DNA of 5,709 nucleotides from DASUPK01 sp036520315. Lineage in GTDB: Bacteria > Actinomycetota > Thermoleophilia > Solirubrobacterales > 70-9. Shown here piece by piece: positions 5,407-5,709 of this stretch (position 1 is the first letter of the stretch; every line of letters starts with the position of its first letter). The translations under genes were made by a program, and so were the position numbers. The notes beneath the pieces are model-generated. The model was not told the origin of the DNA and made no database searches. It saw only the letters and a program-made list of their open reading frames with translations. The stretch lies in NCBI GenBank assembly GCA_036520315.1, contig DATDJZ010000029.1, positions 1 through 5,709 on the forward strand, read 5' to 3'.

Positions 5407-5709
5407 TCACGGGCCCGCCGTTTGGTCGGGAGCCGTTGAGGCGTCCGGAAACTCCCGTGCCGTCTGCCGGCGCAGGATCTCGACGCCCCACACGGCCAGC
5501 CCGATGAGAACCAGGACTACGACCACCTGACCGAGGTTGTTGATCGTCGGAAGGAGTGTCAGCCAGAGCAGGAAGACAAAGGCGAGAACCGCATAGACCA
5601 CAACCGGCTGCTCGCGTAGGTACGGCGCCAGGAACCGCCGCACGGCGACCTCGTGGCGGCCGGGCCCTGCCAGGAGCCCCCCGGCGATGAACCCCAGCCC
5701 GATCACGAG
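5407..5709 (-). CDS. C-terminal part of a multi-pass membrane protein, 5' end outside window
   Basis: The last 100 residues of a membrane protein are visible, and the frame runs open to the window edge. A GTG at 5706 falls inside a hydrophobic stretch and is not a convincing start. Visible parts are the end of one membrane helix (residues 1-15 of the fragment), a basic loop G-P-G-R-H-E-V-A-V-R-R-F-L-A-P-Y (15-30), a second helix (about 35-53), a short P-T-I-N-N loop, and a third helix (about 60-79). A cytoplasmic-type tail L-R-R-Q-T-A-R-E-F-P-D-A follows, then a Pro/Thr-rich end. From memory, this tail signature recurs in uncharacterised membrane proteins of Thermoleophilia-like actinobacteria. 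No family name can be assigned. It is the first visible gene of the minus-strand run, 148 nt before DUF6325, with the relic between them. Confidence 0.7.
   Translation of the reverse strand, partial: LVIGLGFIAGGLLAGPGRHEVAVRRFLAPYLREQPVVVYAVLAFVFLLWLTLLPTINNLGQVVVVLVLIGLAVWGVEILRRQTAREFPDASTAPDQTAGP

Overview
The window is a GC-rich, gene-dense bacterial chromosome segment. Codon use is dominated by G/C third positions, GTG starts occur, Shine-Dalgarno (SD) sequences are strong, and junctions overlap by 1 or 4 nt. The proteins (DUF6325, SHOCT-domain and amphi-Trp proteins, a membrane-anchored diacylglycerol kinase, a panC-panD-panB order) suggest a high-GC actinobacterium, possibly of the Thermoleophilia/Solirubrobacterales type. 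That placement is inferred from protein style, not from a marker gene.

Left part, plus strand (1-2026): a pantothenate (vitamin B5) operon of panC (5' end cut by the window edge), panD and panB. The genes are joined by a 1-nt TGATG overlap and a 4-nt GTGA overlap. PanB makes ketopantoate, PanD makes beta-alanine, and PanC joins pantoate to beta-alanine. The ketopantoate reductase is not in the window. After an AT-richer leader comes a small DUF378 two-helix membrane protein (2116-2352) with its own perfect SD. A strong GC hairpin (2377-2404) closes this side.

Right part, minus strand (5709 down to 2405): a compact run converging on the same hairpin. In transcription order it holds the C-terminal part of a multi-pass membrane protein (start outside the window), a short frameshifted relic of a second copy of that protein's tail, a DUF6325 protein, a SHOCT-domain protein with an Ala/Pro linker, a membrane-anchored diacylglycerol/lipid kinase, a 72-residue amphi-Trp protein, and a PAP2 phosphatase. 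Intergenic spacing is 19 nt, 11 nt, a 1-nt overlap and a 4-nt overlap, so this looks like one envelope-directed operon.

The most interesting parts are the kinase/amphi-Trp/PAP2 block, which places two enzymes of opposing lipid-phosphate chemistry around a tiny amphipathic protein, and the relic tail at 5255-5400, which points to loss of a tandem paralogue. Nothing in the window shows a transposon, CRISPR array, tRNA or rRNA.
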